This document shows, piece after piece, positions 8,771 to 18,479 of a stretch of DNA of 64,000 nucleotides. The position numbers were made by a program, and so were the translations under genes. Numbering within the stretch: position 1 is the stretch's first letter; each line of letters starts with the position of its first letter. Source of the DNA: Maribellus sp. YY47 (lineage in GTDB: Bacteria > Bacteroidota > Bacteroidia > Bacteroidales > Prolixibacteraceae); contig NZ_JALGYW010000001.1 in assembly GCF_023111095.1 (NCBI RefSeq), forward strand, positions 186,001 through 250,000. The letters are read 5' to 3'. The notes beneath the pieces are model-generated. The model searched no databases and had not been told where the DNA came from. It worked only from the letters and a program-made list of their open reading frames with translations.

Positions 8771-9484
8771 TTAAGGATTCTGTTGTTCGAATGTTTCCTG
8801 TACGTAATCGCTGTTCAGTTCCTCAAAAAGTTGTTCGCCAAGCTTTACTGCTGTTGCCGAATGGTCGAGCTTCATGTTTTGGGAAAGCGCTATACATGCA
8901 GTGTTTAGTTGTTTTGAACGGGTTCCCATAGCGATGATAGCCCGGTAGAGCGGAGTAAAAAGCTTTTCATCGCGCGCAAGGATGGGCAGTTCATCGAAAA
9001 AAGGTTCGAACATCTCGTCGATGGCTTTTTTGTCAGTAATCGCCAGGCGTCCCATCAGGTGAACACCTGTAAAACGTACGATGTGTTTTTTTCCACGGCA
9101 CCATTCGAGCGCCTTGATAAACGCAAATTTGGTTTTACACCAGAGATTGGCCGATGCCTGTTCGGCTATTTCGGTGGTCTCAAAAGTTTTGGTCCAGAAA
9201 TCCATTTGCTCTTCACTTACCTCTGCTGGTTCATCGAGCAGTGTGGCCAAAATCATGGTTTCGCGCCACTGCTTGTTCCAGAGTTTTAAGGCCAGCAGAT
9301 GATTGCGTTCGTATGTCTGTGCCAGTTCCCGCAAATCGATGAGGGAAACGCCCCAGTTCATTTTGTAGCTGATTCCCTGTTGGTTCATGCTGTCGGAAAC
9401 CTCACCGCTTTTCCTCAGTTTGATTGCCTGAAGCAGTTTTTGGTATTGTGCTTCGCTTTCCTGGTTATCGAGAATAAAATCCAT
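8771..9484 (-). CDS. DNA alkylation repair (AlkD-like) HEAT-repeat protein
   Basis: 237 residues of helical repeat sequence. The segment WGVSLIDLRELAQTYERNHLLALKLWNKQWRETMILATLL matches the N-terminal pattern of the DNA alkylation repair HEAT-like family (AlkC/AlkD, PF08713). AlkD-type glycosylases excise bulky alkylpurines without base flipping. Family membership is well supported; whether this member is catalytic is not, because the aromatic and acidic active-site residues cannot be assigned without alignment. It is 3 bp from the flippase gene upstream, so the two are probably co-transcribed although functionally unrelated. Confidence 0.8.
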   Translation of the reverse strand: MDFILDNQESEAQYQKLLQAIKLRKSGEVSDSMNQQGISYKMNWGVSLIDLRELAQTYERNHLLALKLWNKQWRETMILATLLDEPAEVSEEQMDFWTKTFETTEIAEQASANLWCKTKFAFIKALEWCRGKKHIVRFTGVHLMGRLAITDKKAIDEMFEPFFDELPILARDEKLFTPLYRAIIAMGTRSKQLNTACIALSQNMKLDHSATAVKLGEQLFEELNSDYVQETFEQQNP

Positions 9485-9487
9485 TTT

Positions 9488-10786
9488 CTAGAAAATTTGT
9501 TCAGCAAAAATAAAGATTACCACAATTCCAAAAGAATATAAAGCATATATTCCGACCGGGAGGTATGATGAAAGCACAATATCAAACTGTTTTTTTAGTC
9601 TGTATGACAGGTATGCTTTTTCAGTCAGATAAGCAATAACAGTGGCAAACGCAATTCCCGGTAATCCCCAAAACTGAACAAATACAAGGCTTAGCGCTAT
9701 ATTCAGGATTAGTTCAATAGCCGAAGCCAGCATAATAGGTTGTGTGATCCGAAGACCATTCAGGATGGTTTGCGGCATTATTAAACGGCTGATCACCAGC
9801 AAGAGGTAGACATTGAAAACCGAAGCGCTTTCCGCAAAGTCGGGATTGAAGATCACCGGGAAAAGCGGTCTGGAAACGAGAAGCAAAACTGCTGTTAGCG
9901 GAAAAAGAAAGTGCATGAGTCTCGTGACGCTGGTTTTTAACCGAAGAAGGTTTTTCTGTCGGTTTTGGTCGTTGGCAAAAGCAGGCAGCATGGCACTGCT
10001 CAAAGCATTTGCCATTAGCATGGCCAACGGAAGTTCGCGTGCGCCAAAGCGAAAAACCGCAAATGCTTCTTCGTTGAATTTGGAAGTGACAATAAATCCG
10101 TCGACAAACTGGGCCGATCCGCTTAACAGTGTGGCGACAACTAATGGAGTTCCCAGGTTTAAATGTTCGCGGATAAATTTTGAAGAAACAAAAAGCTCGT
10201 TGTTAACGATCAGCAAAATCCAGAGCCAAGCGTAGCGAAGTAAAGCCGACAATGCAAGACCAATCATTGCCCATCTGATTGGAAGGTGCATGATGACAGG
10301 AAAAACAACCAGAATAAACTGCAGCGTAAACGAAACGATCGCATAAACTACGATTGCCTTGTTTTTGCCCCTGATTAAATAATAGTATTCAACCAGGTTA
10401 GCCGGAACACTGATAACAATAAATGCCAGCAGAAAATAAATTTCGGGTAGGGGTTGGTGATTTAAAAGAAAGCGCGAAAAAAATGGCTGCAGAAAATACA
10501 AGAGCAAGGCGGCTGTCAGGCTAAAAAGCTGAACGACCAGGAAAGCGCTGAAGATGTTTGTTTTTGATCGCTCTGTGTTTTTGCCAATCGGCAACGAAGC
10601 TTTAAGTAAACCATTGAGCCAGAAAAAGCTGACTGCTCCGGCAATAAAAACAAAGGTTTCGTATTCGCCGATTTCGGTTTTTGACAGTGCTGTTTTGGTG
10701 AAAACAATACCAATTAATATAAGCGTGGAATAACGTACCAGCTGAAAAAACTGAAAAGCCGAAACTGTATTTAGTGCCTTTTTCAC
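9488..10786 (-). CDS. Oligosaccharide flippase family protein (Wzx/MATE-like)
   Basis: 432 residues with about twelve predicted transmembrane helices and short charged loops, beginning KKALNTVSAFQFFQLVRYSTLILIG, the typical start of the polysaccharide export (PST/MVF) flippases. Such proteins move undecaprenyl-linked glycans across the inner membrane. No glycosyltransferase genes are nearby, so the substrate is unknown. Transcribed away from the AI-2E family gene. Confidence 0.85.
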   Translation of the reverse strand: MKKALNTVSAFQFFQLVRYSTLILIGIVFTKTALSKTEIGEYETFVFIAGAVSFFWLNGLLKASLPIGKNTERSKTNIFSAFLVVQLFSLTAALLLYFLQPFFSRFLLNHQPLPEIYFLLAFIVISVPANLVEYYYLIRGKNKAIVVYAIVSFTLQFILVVFPVIMHLPIRWAMIGLALSALLRYAWLWILLIVNNELFVSSKFIREHLNLGTPLVVATLLSGSAQFVDGFIVTSKFNEEAFAVFRFGARELPLAMLMANALSSAMLPAFANDQNRQKNLLRLKTSVTRLMHFLFPLTAVLLLVSRPLFPVIFNPDFAESASVFNVYLLLVISRLIMPQTILNGLRITQPIMLASAIELILNIALSLVFVQFWGLPGIAFATVIAYLTEKAYLSYRLKKQFDIVLSSYLPVGIYALYSFGIVVIFIFAEQIF

Positions 10787-10890
10787 ACGTTTAATTTGCT
10801 GCTAAAAATAGAAAAATTGATGCATAAGCGTTTATGCTCCTGAAGTTTTGATTTCGTACTTCTGCTGAAGGGTTTTCAGAATTTATCTCT

Positions 10891-10898
10891 TATTTTTG
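10891..10898 (+). promoter_or_regulatory. Candidate -7 element of the AI-2E family gene
   Basis: TATTTTTG fits TAnnTTTG and lies 17 bp before the ATG at 10916. No TTTG is found 19 bp upstream, so only half of the promoter is supported. Confidence 0.4.
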
Positions 10899-10915
10899 TT
10901 AGAAAGCTCACCAAT

Positions 10916-12040
10916 ATGATTCAACTTAAAGGCTGGACCCGTAATACCCTGTTGATCCTCGGATTTCTGTTCATCCTTTTTCTCATATGGTATTTTAGCA
11001 ACATTGTAACCTATATCCTGATTTCAGTGGTGCTTTCCTTTATGGGGCGTCCGCTGATGCACTGGCTCACCAGGTTGAAATACAAACGTTTCAAAATTCC
11101 TCAGTCGTTGGCGGCTTTTATCTCGCTGGGAGTTATCTGGATTGTTTTTCTTTCGTTCTTTCGCTTTATCATTCCGCTGCTGATTCGGGAACTCGAAACG
11201 CTTTCGAAGATCGATTTTACAGCAGTGTTGGATTCAATAGAAGAGCCCTTTTTGCAAATCCAGCATTTTTTTACCCGCGAACCTGTTGACATCAATGAAA
11301 AGAATTTCCTCGATCTGATCAGTGAAAACATAGGCGCTCAAATCGATTTTTCAAAAGTATCCAACTGGTTTGGTGTGATCGCCGGAACGTTGGGGGAAGT
11401 TTTGATCGCTTTCTTCTCGGTGTCGTTTATTACCTATTTCTTTTTGAAGGAGCAGAACATGTTTCGCGAGTTTATTATTTTGCTGGTGCCGAGTAACCTC
11501 GAAAGTAAAGTTGCACACGCAATGGACTCAATTTCCTACCTGTTGCGCCGCTACTTTATCGGTTTGGTGTTCGAGGTTTTTATGGTGATGTTACTGGTCA
11601 CGGTGGGGCTTTCCATCGTTGGAATTCAGTTTGAACATGCCGTTGTGATCGGACTTTTCTGCGGTATCTTTAACGTTATTCCTTATCTCGGGCCATGGAT
11701 GGGAGCGATGCTGGGTTTGTTGATCGGTGCTGCACTTCATATCAATGCCGATTTTATGAGCGAAACCCTCCCGTTACTGGGATGGATGACCCTCGTTTTT
11801 GCGCTGGTGCAGGTGTGCGATAATGTTTTATTTCAGCCACTTATTTATTCCAGCAGCGTAAAAGCGCATCCACTTGAGATCTTTCTAGTAATACTGGCAG
11901 CCGGAAGCATGGCCGGAATACTGGGAATGATTTTGGCCATTCCGGTTTATACCATTTTAAGGGTGATTGCAAAGGAATTCTTTGAAAACATGAAGCTGGT
12001 TCAAAAGATGACCCGGGGATTGGAAAAAGAAGAGAATTGA
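10916..12040 (+). CDS. AI-2E family transporter (PerM/YdiK-like)
   Basis: 374 residues, about eight transmembrane helices: two near the N-terminus, a large polar loop (~residues 75-150), then a helix-dense C-terminal half containing FEVFMVMLLVTVGLSIVGI, FNVIPYLGPWMGAMLG and AGSMAGILGMILAIPVYTILRVIAKEF. The PYLGP and GILGMILAIP motifs are diagnostic of the family. Members include the autoinducer-2 exporter TqsA, but most have other or unknown substrates (ion/proton antiport has been shown for some), so no substrate is assigned. Single gene. Confidence 0.93.
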   Translation: MIQLKGWTRNTLLILGFLFILFLIWYFSNIVTYILISVVLSFMGRPLMHWLTRLKYKRFKIPQSLAAFISLGVIWIVFLSFFRFIIPLLIRELETLSKIDFTAVLDSIEEPFLQIQHFFTREPVDINEKNFLDLISENIGAQIDFSKVSNWFGVIAGTLGEVLIAFFSVSFITYFFLKEQNMFREFIILLVPSNLESKVAHAMDSISYLLRRYFIGLVFEVFMVMLLVTVGLSIVGIQFEHAVVIGLFCGIFNVIPYLGPWMGAMLGLLIGAALHINADFMSETLPLLGWMTLVFALVQVCDNVLFQPLIYSSSVKAHPLEIFLVILAAGSMAGILGMILAIPVYTILRVIAKEFFENMKLVQKMTRGLEKEEN

Positions 12041-12158
12041 GTCTTTTATCTGCCTTCTTCTGAGCCCATAATCCGAAAGAATTAATCCCGATTATGATCA
12101 AAAACCCTGCGCAACAAGCACATTTTCAATTCATTCAAAAAAAAAATAAATTAGTAGG

Positions 12159-12181
12159 AACAATAGAGGGAGTCTATTGTT
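12159..12181. promoter_or_regulatory. 23-bp palindrome upstream of actA
   Basis: Perfect inverted repeat AACAATAGA (12159-12167), GGGAG spacer, TCTATTGTT (12173-12181), 55 bp before the preferred actA start. The size and position suit a dimeric repressor or activator site; a short RNA hairpin is the alternative. No U-run follows. Confidence 0.45.
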
Positions 12182-12236
12182 AATATAGGTGATTTATCCA
12201 ATAAAAAGCCTTAATTATATTGCTAAACTGAACAGA

Positions 12237-13391
12237 ATGAGAAAATATTTCGTAAGGAAAATGCTACGGAAAAATCTGCCGGTTTTCATTTTCCTCTTCG
12301 CTGCATTTTTTTCAATTCCCAATACTATTTATGCTGATGCTAATGAATCTGTGGTGACCAACGGGCACTCAGAACATGAGATCAAACGCGGAGAACGTTT
12401 TTTTAAAGGTTTGTTGCCCTTTAAAAGAGAATACGCATCCTGCGTTTCGTGTCATAATCTGAATCCGGTTGATACACTGAACTGGAATCCTTCAGCGATG
12501 GATCTTGCATTGAAATTTGTTGACAAGGATTTCGAAGCATTTCAGGCGTCGGTAAAAAATCCGTCGGGAGTAAAAATGGAAGCCTCGCATGTGAACTTTA
12601 ACATTGCAGAGGAAGATTTAAAAGCGGTCAAGCTTTATCTCGACGATTTGGCACATAACGGCACAGCACCAGCCAAACCCACTTTTTTCAATCTTATTTT
12701 ATTTATCTTTTTGGGATTGTTACTGACCTGGGCGCTGGTGGAATTGATCTTCCTCCATAAAATCAAATGGAAAGCAATTCCATTGATCATTTTTGTGGGA
12801 GCTTTTGGCTGGCAGGTAAAAATGATTGTTACCGATGCCATTAAACTGGGGCGGCAGGAAAATTATGCCCCCGATCAGCCGGTGAAGTTTTCGCACAAGG
12901 TGCACGTAGGAGAGAATGGTATCGATTGTATGTATTGCCACACCACCGCAGAGAATAGCAAATCGGCCGGAATTCCGGCAGCGAATCTTTGTATGAACTG
13001 CCATGTTTTGATCAGGGAAGGAACCAACTCCGGTAAATTCGAAATTGCCAAAGTGGTGGAAGCCAACGAAACCGGCAAGCCCATTGAGTGGGTGCGCATT
13101 CATAACCTCCCCGATCACGTTTACTTCAGTCATGCTATTCATGTGGGCTCGGGTAAGCTCGATTGCAAACAGTGTCACGGACAGGTTCAGGAAATGGACA
13201 TTATGCAGCAGCATAGTGACTTATCTATGGGCTGGTGTATAAACTGCCACCGAGATACTAAGGTCGACTTTGAAGGAAACGGATATTACGAACATTTTGT
13301 AAAACTGCACGAAGACCTAAAATCGGGAGCGATCGATTCGGTGACTGCCAATGATATTGGCGCCAACGATTGTATGCGTTGCCATTATTAG
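12237..13391 (+). CDS. actA: Alternative complex III multihaem cytochrome c subunit ActA
   Basis: Periplasm-facing haem subunit of alternative complex III (quinol:electron-acceptor oxidoreductase). From the ATG at 12237 (384 residues) it has a clear signal peptide (MRKYFVRKMLRKNLPVFIF...), which is why this start is preferred over the in-frame ATG at 12189. There are six CxxCH haem motifs: Cys69 in an N-terminal monohaem domain, two hydrophobic helices (~145-193), then Cys231, 252, 310, 334 and 379 in the classical pentahaem domain. The N-terminal domain is an addition to the five-haem core described for ActA. First gene of actABCDEF. Confidence 0.93.
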   Translation: MRKYFVRKMLRKNLPVFIFLFAAFFSIPNTIYADANESVVTNGHSEHEIKRGERFFKGLLPFKREYASCVSCHNLNPVDTLNWNPSAMDLALKFVDKDFEAFQASVKNPSGVKMEASHVNFNIAEEDLKAVKLYLDDLAHNGTAPAKPTFFNLILFIFLGLLLTWALVELIFLHKIKWKAIPLIIFVGAFGWQVKMIVTDAIKLGRQENYAPDQPVKFSHKVHVGENGIDCMYCHTTAENSKSAGIPAANLCMNCHVLIREGTNSGKFEIAKVVEANETGKPIEWVRIHNLPDHVYFSHAIHVGSGKLDCKQCHGQVQEMDIMQQHSDLSMGWCINCHRDTKVDFEGNGYYEHFVKLHEDLKSGAIDSVTANDIGANDCMRCHY

Positions 13392-13507
13392 TTCAGCGTT
13401 TGAAGAAACCAAGGGAAATACGATTTGCAATTGCGTAAAGTTCAAAATTTAATGTTGAAAGTTTAAAGAGCTAGTGACGATAAGCTAGCGCCTAACAGCT
13501 AAAAATT

Positions 13508-16444
13508 ATGACAAAATATTGGAGAAGTTTAGAAGAGTTAAATGATCCGGTAGCCTTTAAGAAAAGTGAGATCAGGCTGGAGGTGGATGCCAAAAGAGCA
13601 GTCACACAAAAAGCCGCCGGTTCATCCCGCCGCGATTTTCTTAAAACTTTTGGGTTTAGCGTGGCAGCGGCAGCCGTGGTTGCCAGTTGCAAACGCCCGG
13701 TCGATAAAGCGATTCCTTATCTTGTAAAGCCAGAAGAAGTAACTCCGGGTGTCGCCAATTACTACGCATCTTCCTATTTCGAAGGCAACGAATATTGCAG
13801 CGTATTGGTAAAGGTTCGTGACGGCCGTCCGATTAAGATTGAAGGAAACGATCTTTCATCTGTGTCGAAACGCGGAACTTCGGCCCGGGTGCAGGCGTCG
13901 GTTTTGAATTTGTACGACGATGCCCGTTTTAAAACACCGCTAAAAAGAGGAGAGGCTACAACCTGGGAAGCGGTGGATGACTACATCACTAAAAAACTGG
14001 CGCAATTGAATCAGGACAACAAAAAAGTTGTACTTCTAACTTCTTCCATCATTTCGCCTTCTACCCAAAAAGTAATCCAGCAATTTCAGGAAAGATACCC
14101 GGTTGTGGAGTGGTTGCCTTACGATGCCGTTTCTGCCACGGGAATATTAAAAGCCAACGAATTGAGTTTTGGGTCGGCTTTTATTCCGGATTACCGTTTT
14201 GAAAAGGCGAAAGTAGTTGTTGGTTTTGGTGCCGATTTTCTGGGAACCTGGCTTTCGTCGGTGGAATACATCAAAGGATACTCTGCCGGAAGAAGAGTGC
14301 TTGAAAAGGGCGATGAAATGAATCGCCATTATCAGTTTGAAACGGGTATGACGGTGACCGGTTCCAATGCCGATGTTCGCTTCCCGATTAAACCTTCGGA
14401 GGAAAAAACAATCCTGACGGCGCTCTATTACCAGTTGTTGCAGGCAAAAGGTTCGATGACGGTTACAGCACCCGCCAGCCCGGTTGATATCAACGGACTG
14501 GCCGAGGATTTGCTGGCTAACGAAGGACATTCGCTGGTGGTTTCCGGAAGTAACGATGTAAATACGCAGTTGATTGTTAATGCGATCAACCAGCTGCTCG
14601 GAAACTACGGAAATACCGTTTTGACAAGCACTACACTAAATACACATCAGGGAATAGATGCCGATTTTGAGACTTTCATTTCAGAATTAAAAAATAAAAC
14701 CGTTGCCGGTGTTTTATGCTGGGGTGTTAACCCGGTGTACAACCATCCGAAAGGCAGCGAATTAAAAGATTTAATAGCAGGCGCTGAATTGTCGGTTTCT
14801 TTTTCGGATCGAAAAGATGAAACCACGGCTGCCTGTCATTGGGTTTGCCCCGAACCGCATTACCTTGAAAGCTGGAACGATGCCGAACCCAAATCAGGAA
14901 TGTATAGCCTGGCTCAGCCAACCATTTCCAAATTGTTTGACAGCCGTCAGGTGCAGGAAACTTTGTTGAAGTGGGCAGGAGAGGAAACGCCCAATTATTA
15001 TGAATATGTAAAAAAATACTGGAGCGAGGAGCTTTTCAAACTTCAGAATACTTATACCGATACCCGCATTTTCTGGAACGAAGCTTTGCAAAAAGGTGTT
15101 TTCGAACCTGAAAAAGCAAGCGGACAACTTACCTATTCCGAAGCCGGATTGGGAGAAGCGTTGAGCGCTCAATCAGAATCTAAAGGCTGGGAAGTGGTTT
15201 TGTACGAGAGTGTGGGTTTAAAAGACGGAAGCTCGGGCAACAACCCGTGGTTGCAGGAATTACCCGACCCGGTTGCCAAGATCAGCTGGGACAACTTTGC
15301 CGCAGTTCCGGTAAAATGGGCCGAAGAAAACGGACTTCAGAATGAATCGGTAATAACGATCAACGGTGTTGAATTGCCGGTGTTTATTCAGCCGGGACAG
15401 GCCGCCGGAACCATTTCGGTTGCTCTTGGTTATGGTCGTGAAATTGCCGGTAAAGTGGGTGATGGAGTGGGAACAAACATGTACCCGTTCGTGTCGGTTG
15501 AGAACGGAGCCAGGAAATTCTGGGTAGCTGGTGCCGATGTGCAAACAACTGCTAAAACCTTTGAACTGGCCTTGTCGCAAACGCATCATTCGATGGAAGG
15601 AAGGCCTATTGTTCGCGAAACCAATTTCAGCGAATGGCAAATCGATCCGCGTTCGGGCAATGAGTTAAAAGAAGAACACGAGAAACACGATGTAAGCCTG
15701 TACCCGGCTCCCGAATTCAAAGGGCACCATTGGGGAATGGCAGTGGATCTGTCGTCGTGTATCGGTTGCAGCAACTGTGCTATTTCCTGTCAGGCAGAGA
15801 ACAATGTTCAGGTAATTGGAAAAGAACAGGTCCGCAACCGCCGTATTATGCACTGGATCCGGATCGACCGGTATTTTTCCAATAATCCCGAGAATCCGGA
15901 AGTGTATCATCAGCCGGTGATGTGCCAGCATTGTGATAATGCACCGTGTGAGAATGTATGCCCCGTTTCGGCTACACCACACAGTGACGAAGGTCTTAAC
16001 CAAATGGCTTACAACCGTTGCGTGGGAACAAAATACTGTGTCAATAACTGTCCGTATAAAGTGCGCCGTTTTAACTGGTTCGAATACGTGAAAAACGATG
16101 CGTTCGATTTTAATTCAAACAGTGATTTGGGTCGGATGGTGTTGAACCCTGATGTGACAGTTCGTTCGCGTGGGGTAGTGGAGAAGTGCTCGTTCTGTGT
16201 GCAGCGTATTCAGGAAAAGAAAACCGCAGCCAGAGTTGCCGGAAGAAAAGTCGAAGACGGAGAAATTCAACCGGCTTGTGTTCAGTCATGTCCGGCTGAT
16301 GCGCTGGTGTTTGGTGATCTGAATGACCCGAACAGCAAAATTTCGAAGTACTTCAAAAATGAACGGAACTATCACCTGCTGGAAGAGTTACACACTTTGC
16401 CATCGGTAGGATATTTAACTAAAGTGAGGAATAAAAAGAGTTGA
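13508..16444 (+). CDS. actB: Alternative complex III iron-sulfur/molybdopterin-like subunit ActB
   Basis: 978 residues, the fused B1-B2 form. A twin-arginine motif (SRRDFLK, 40-46) lies ~40 residues in, the extended-Tat arrangement typical of this family, followed by a hydrophobic stretch and Cys61 in a lipobox-like context. Residues ~70-740 form the molybdopterin-oxidoreductase-like domain, which in this family holds no molybdenum cofactor. The C-terminal ~230 residues are a ferredoxin-like domain with four cysteine groups: C751-x2-C-x2-C-x3-C, CxxCxxxPCxxxCP, CxxxxYCxxNCPY and C894-x2-C...CxxxCP. The clusters wire the complex to the ActA haems. Confidence 0.96.
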   Translation: MTKYWRSLEELNDPVAFKKSEIRLEVDAKRAVTQKAAGSSRRDFLKTFGFSVAAAAVVASCKRPVDKAIPYLVKPEEVTPGVANYYASSYFEGNEYCSVLVKVRDGRPIKIEGNDLSSVSKRGTSARVQASVLNLYDDARFKTPLKRGEATTWEAVDDYITKKLAQLNQDNKKVVLLTSSIISPSTQKVIQQFQERYPVVEWLPYDAVSATGILKANELSFGSAFIPDYRFEKAKVVVGFGADFLGTWLSSVEYIKGYSAGRRVLEKGDEMNRHYQFETGMTVTGSNADVRFPIKPSEEKTILTALYYQLLQAKGSMTVTAPASPVDINGLAEDLLANEGHSLVVSGSNDVNTQLIVNAINQLLGNYGNTVLTSTTLNTHQGIDADFETFISELKNKTVAGVLCWGVNPVYNHPKGSELKDLIAGAELSVSFSDRKDETTAACHWVCPEPHYLESWNDAEPKSGMYSLAQPTISKLFDSRQVQETLLKWAGEETPNYYEYVKKYWSEELFKLQNTYTDTRIFWNEALQKGVFEPEKASGQLTYSEAGLGEALSAQSESKGWEVVLYESVGLKDGSSGNNPWLQELPDPVAKISWDNFAAVPVKWAEENGLQNESVITINGVELPVFIQPGQAAGTISVALGYGREIAGKVGDGVGTNMYPFVSVENGARKFWVAGADVQTTAKTFELALSQTHHSMEGRPIVRETNFSEWQIDPRSGNELKEEHEKHDVSLYPAPEFKGHHWGMAVDLSSCIGCSNCAISCQAENNVQVIGKEQVRNRRIMHWIRIDRYFSNNPENPEVYHQPVMCQHCDNAPCENVCPVSATPHSDEGLNQMAYNRCVGTKYCVNNCPYKVRRFNWFEYVKNDAFDFNSNSDLGRMVLNPDVTVRSRGVVEKCSFCVQRIQEKKTAARVAGRKVEDGEIQPACVQSCPADALVFGDLNDPNSKISKYFKNERNYHLLEELHTLPSVGYLTKVRNKKS

Positions 16445-16544
16445 GTATTTAGTAAGGAGTAGTGAGACTGAAATTGGATATAAATATAAATAACTAAACC
16501 TGAAAAGCCCCTTTAGGGGTTTGGGGTTAAAAGCATAGTAACTT

Positions 16545-17933
16545 ATGTATAATTCGAAGGTAAGAGGAAAACTGATCGAAGGCGACAAAAGCCTCGGGCA
16601 AATCTCGCAGGAGATCCTTGCCCCGATTCATAGGAAAAAGCCGCCACTCTGGTGGTATGCTGCCTTACTGGTCAGTCTTAGCATGTTTGGTTTTGGATTG
16701 TATGCCAAATACATTACCGTTTCCACCGGTATTGGTACCTGGGGAGTGAATAACTCCATCGCCTGGGGATGGGCCATCATCAACTTTGTGTGGTGGATCG
16801 GTATCGGGCATGCCGGAACAGCATTTTCGATTTTCCTGCTGATCCTGCGTCAGAAATGGAGAACAGCCATTAACCGCGCCGCCGAAGCAATGACAGTTGT
16901 GGCTGTATTTTGTGCGAGTTTGTTCCCGTTGTTACACATGGGGCGGCCCTGGTTGTTTTTCTGGATTTTTCCTTACCCGAATACTCGTGGTCCCTTGTGG
17001 GTAAACTTTAATTCACCGCTTTTCTGGGACTTTGTAGCTATTTCTGCTTACCTTCTGATTTCAGCCAGTTTCTGGTACTTCGGTATGGTGCCTGATTTTG
17101 CAACCATTCGCGACACTGCCAAATCAAAAATTAAAAAAGCGGTTTACGGTTTCTTTTCTTTTGGCTGGACAGGCTCGAGCAAAGAGTGGCTGCGCTTTGA
17201 AGGACTGAGTTTTGTGCTTGGAGGTATTGCCGCGGTACTGGTGGTTTCGGTTCACTCGATCGTTTCTACCGACTTTGCAGTATCTGTGAAACCCGGCTGG
17301 CACACAACCATCTTCCCGCCCTACTTTGTGGTGGGAGCGATCTTCTCCGGTTTTGCGATGGTGTTGACACTGGTAATTACCATGCGCGGCCTGTATAAAA
17401 TGAACGATTTTATCACCGACTCTCACGTTGATGCGGTTTGCCGTATCCTGATTTTTATTTCACTGATCATGGGAACGGCCTACATTACTGAAATCTTCAT
17501 GGCCTGGTATTCTGCCAATGACTACGAATTTGCGCTCTTTTTCAAAACCCGTTTATTCGGGGAATATGCATTCCAGTTTTGGGCTATGTTTATTGCCAAC
17601 GCGGTGATTCCGCAGTTATTCTGGTTCAAGGGAGTTCGCCGCCGGATGTGGATCGTATTTATCATTTCCATTATCATCAACATTGGGATGTGGTTCGAGC
17701 GCTTTAATATTGTGGTTACTTCGCTAAGCCGCGATTACCTGCCTTCTGCCTGGGCGTCGTATTCGCCTACCTGGGTGGAGATCGCCTTTTTCACCGGAAC
17801 GATCGGTATGTTTATTACCGGGGTGTTACTGTTCTTCCGCTATATCCCGATGATCGCTATTTCGGAACTGAAATCGGTGGCCAAATTTGACAAACCCAAC
17901 AACGGACAACTAAAATCGAGCAGCCATGAGTAA
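16545..17933 (+). CDS. actC: Alternative complex III membrane subunit ActC (NrfD-like)
   Basis: 462 residues with about ten transmembrane helices of the NrfD/PsrC quinol-oxidising family: WGVNNSIAWGWAIINFVWWIGIGHAGT, LLHMGRPWLFFWIFPYPN, and LGEYAFQFWAMFIANAVIPQLFWF-like segments are characteristic. It binds and oxidises menaquinol in the membrane together with ActF. The 3' end overlaps actD by 8 bp, a sign of translational coupling. Confidence 0.96.
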   Translation: MYNSKVRGKLIEGDKSLGQISQEILAPIHRKKPPLWWYAALLVSLSMFGFGLYAKYITVSTGIGTWGVNNSIAWGWAIINFVWWIGIGHAGTAFSIFLLILRQKWRTAINRAAEAMTVVAVFCASLFPLLHMGRPWLFFWIFPYPNTRGPLWVNFNSPLFWDFVAISAYLLISASFWYFGMVPDFATIRDTAKSKIKKAVYGFFSFGWTGSSKEWLRFEGLSFVLGGIAAVLVVSVHSIVSTDFAVSVKPGWHTTIFPPYFVVGAIFSGFAMVLTLVITMRGLYKMNDFITDSHVDAVCRILIFISLIMGTAYITEIFMAWYSANDYEFALFFKTRLFGEYAFQFWAMFIANAVIPQLFWFKGVRRRMWIVFIISIIINIGMWFERFNIVVTSLSRDYLPSAWASYSPTWVEIAFFTGTIGMFITGVLLFFRYIPMIAISELKSVAKFDKPNNGQLKSSSHE

Positions 17934-18423
17934 AGAATATATCCTTGGAGTTTTTAACGATGAGGCAACTTTGGTGGATGCTTTCGAAAAGATAAAAGCC
18001 AAAGGAATTATGCCTGTTGAGGTTTTTACGCCTTACCCGATTCACGAAATCTTGGAAGGAATGGGAAAGAAGACCCGGATCACGCATGCGGCATTTTTTT
18101 ACGGGCTGTTTGCTGCTGTGGGTATACTTAGTTTCCTGACTTATGCTGCAGTGATCGATTGGCCGCTGCATTACGGAGGAAAGCCTTTTAATGCTTTTCC
18201 GTCGTTTATTGTGGTGACGATTGTGGCTACCATCCTTTCGATCACTTTGCTGACACTGTTTACCTTTTCGGCCCGGGCAAAGATATTTCCGGGTAAAAAG
18301 GCCGAGATTTTTCATGAGCGGGCTACCGACGACAAGTTTGTAATCGTGCTCGATCCTGAAAGTCTTGGAGCTGACTCAAAAGCAGTGGAGGAAATTATCA
18401 GGGAACACGGAGAAGTAGAGTAA
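17926..18423 (+). CDS. actD: Alternative complex III subunit ActD (DUF3341)
   Basis: 165 residues. N-terminal cytoplasmic ferredoxin-like domain starting MSKEYILGVFNDEATLVDAFEKIKAKG with PYPIHEI, then a pair of membrane helices (~48-75 and ~95-120) forming a hairpin, then a short C-terminal tail. This is the DUF3341 family found only in alternative complex III operons, where it flanks ActC in the membrane. Starts inside the end of actC. Confidence 0.94.
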   Translation: MSKEYILGVFNDEATLVDAFEKIKAKGIMPVEVFTPYPIHEILEGMGKKTRITHAAFFYGLFAAVGILSFLTYAAVIDWPLHYGGKPFNAFPSFIVVTIVATILSITLLTLFTFSARAKIFPGKKAEIFHERATDDKFVIVLDPESLGADSKAVEEIIREHGEVE

Positions 18424-18479
18424 TGCAAAGATAAGTATGGAGACAAGGAGATATGAGTATTGAGACTAAATCAGATACA

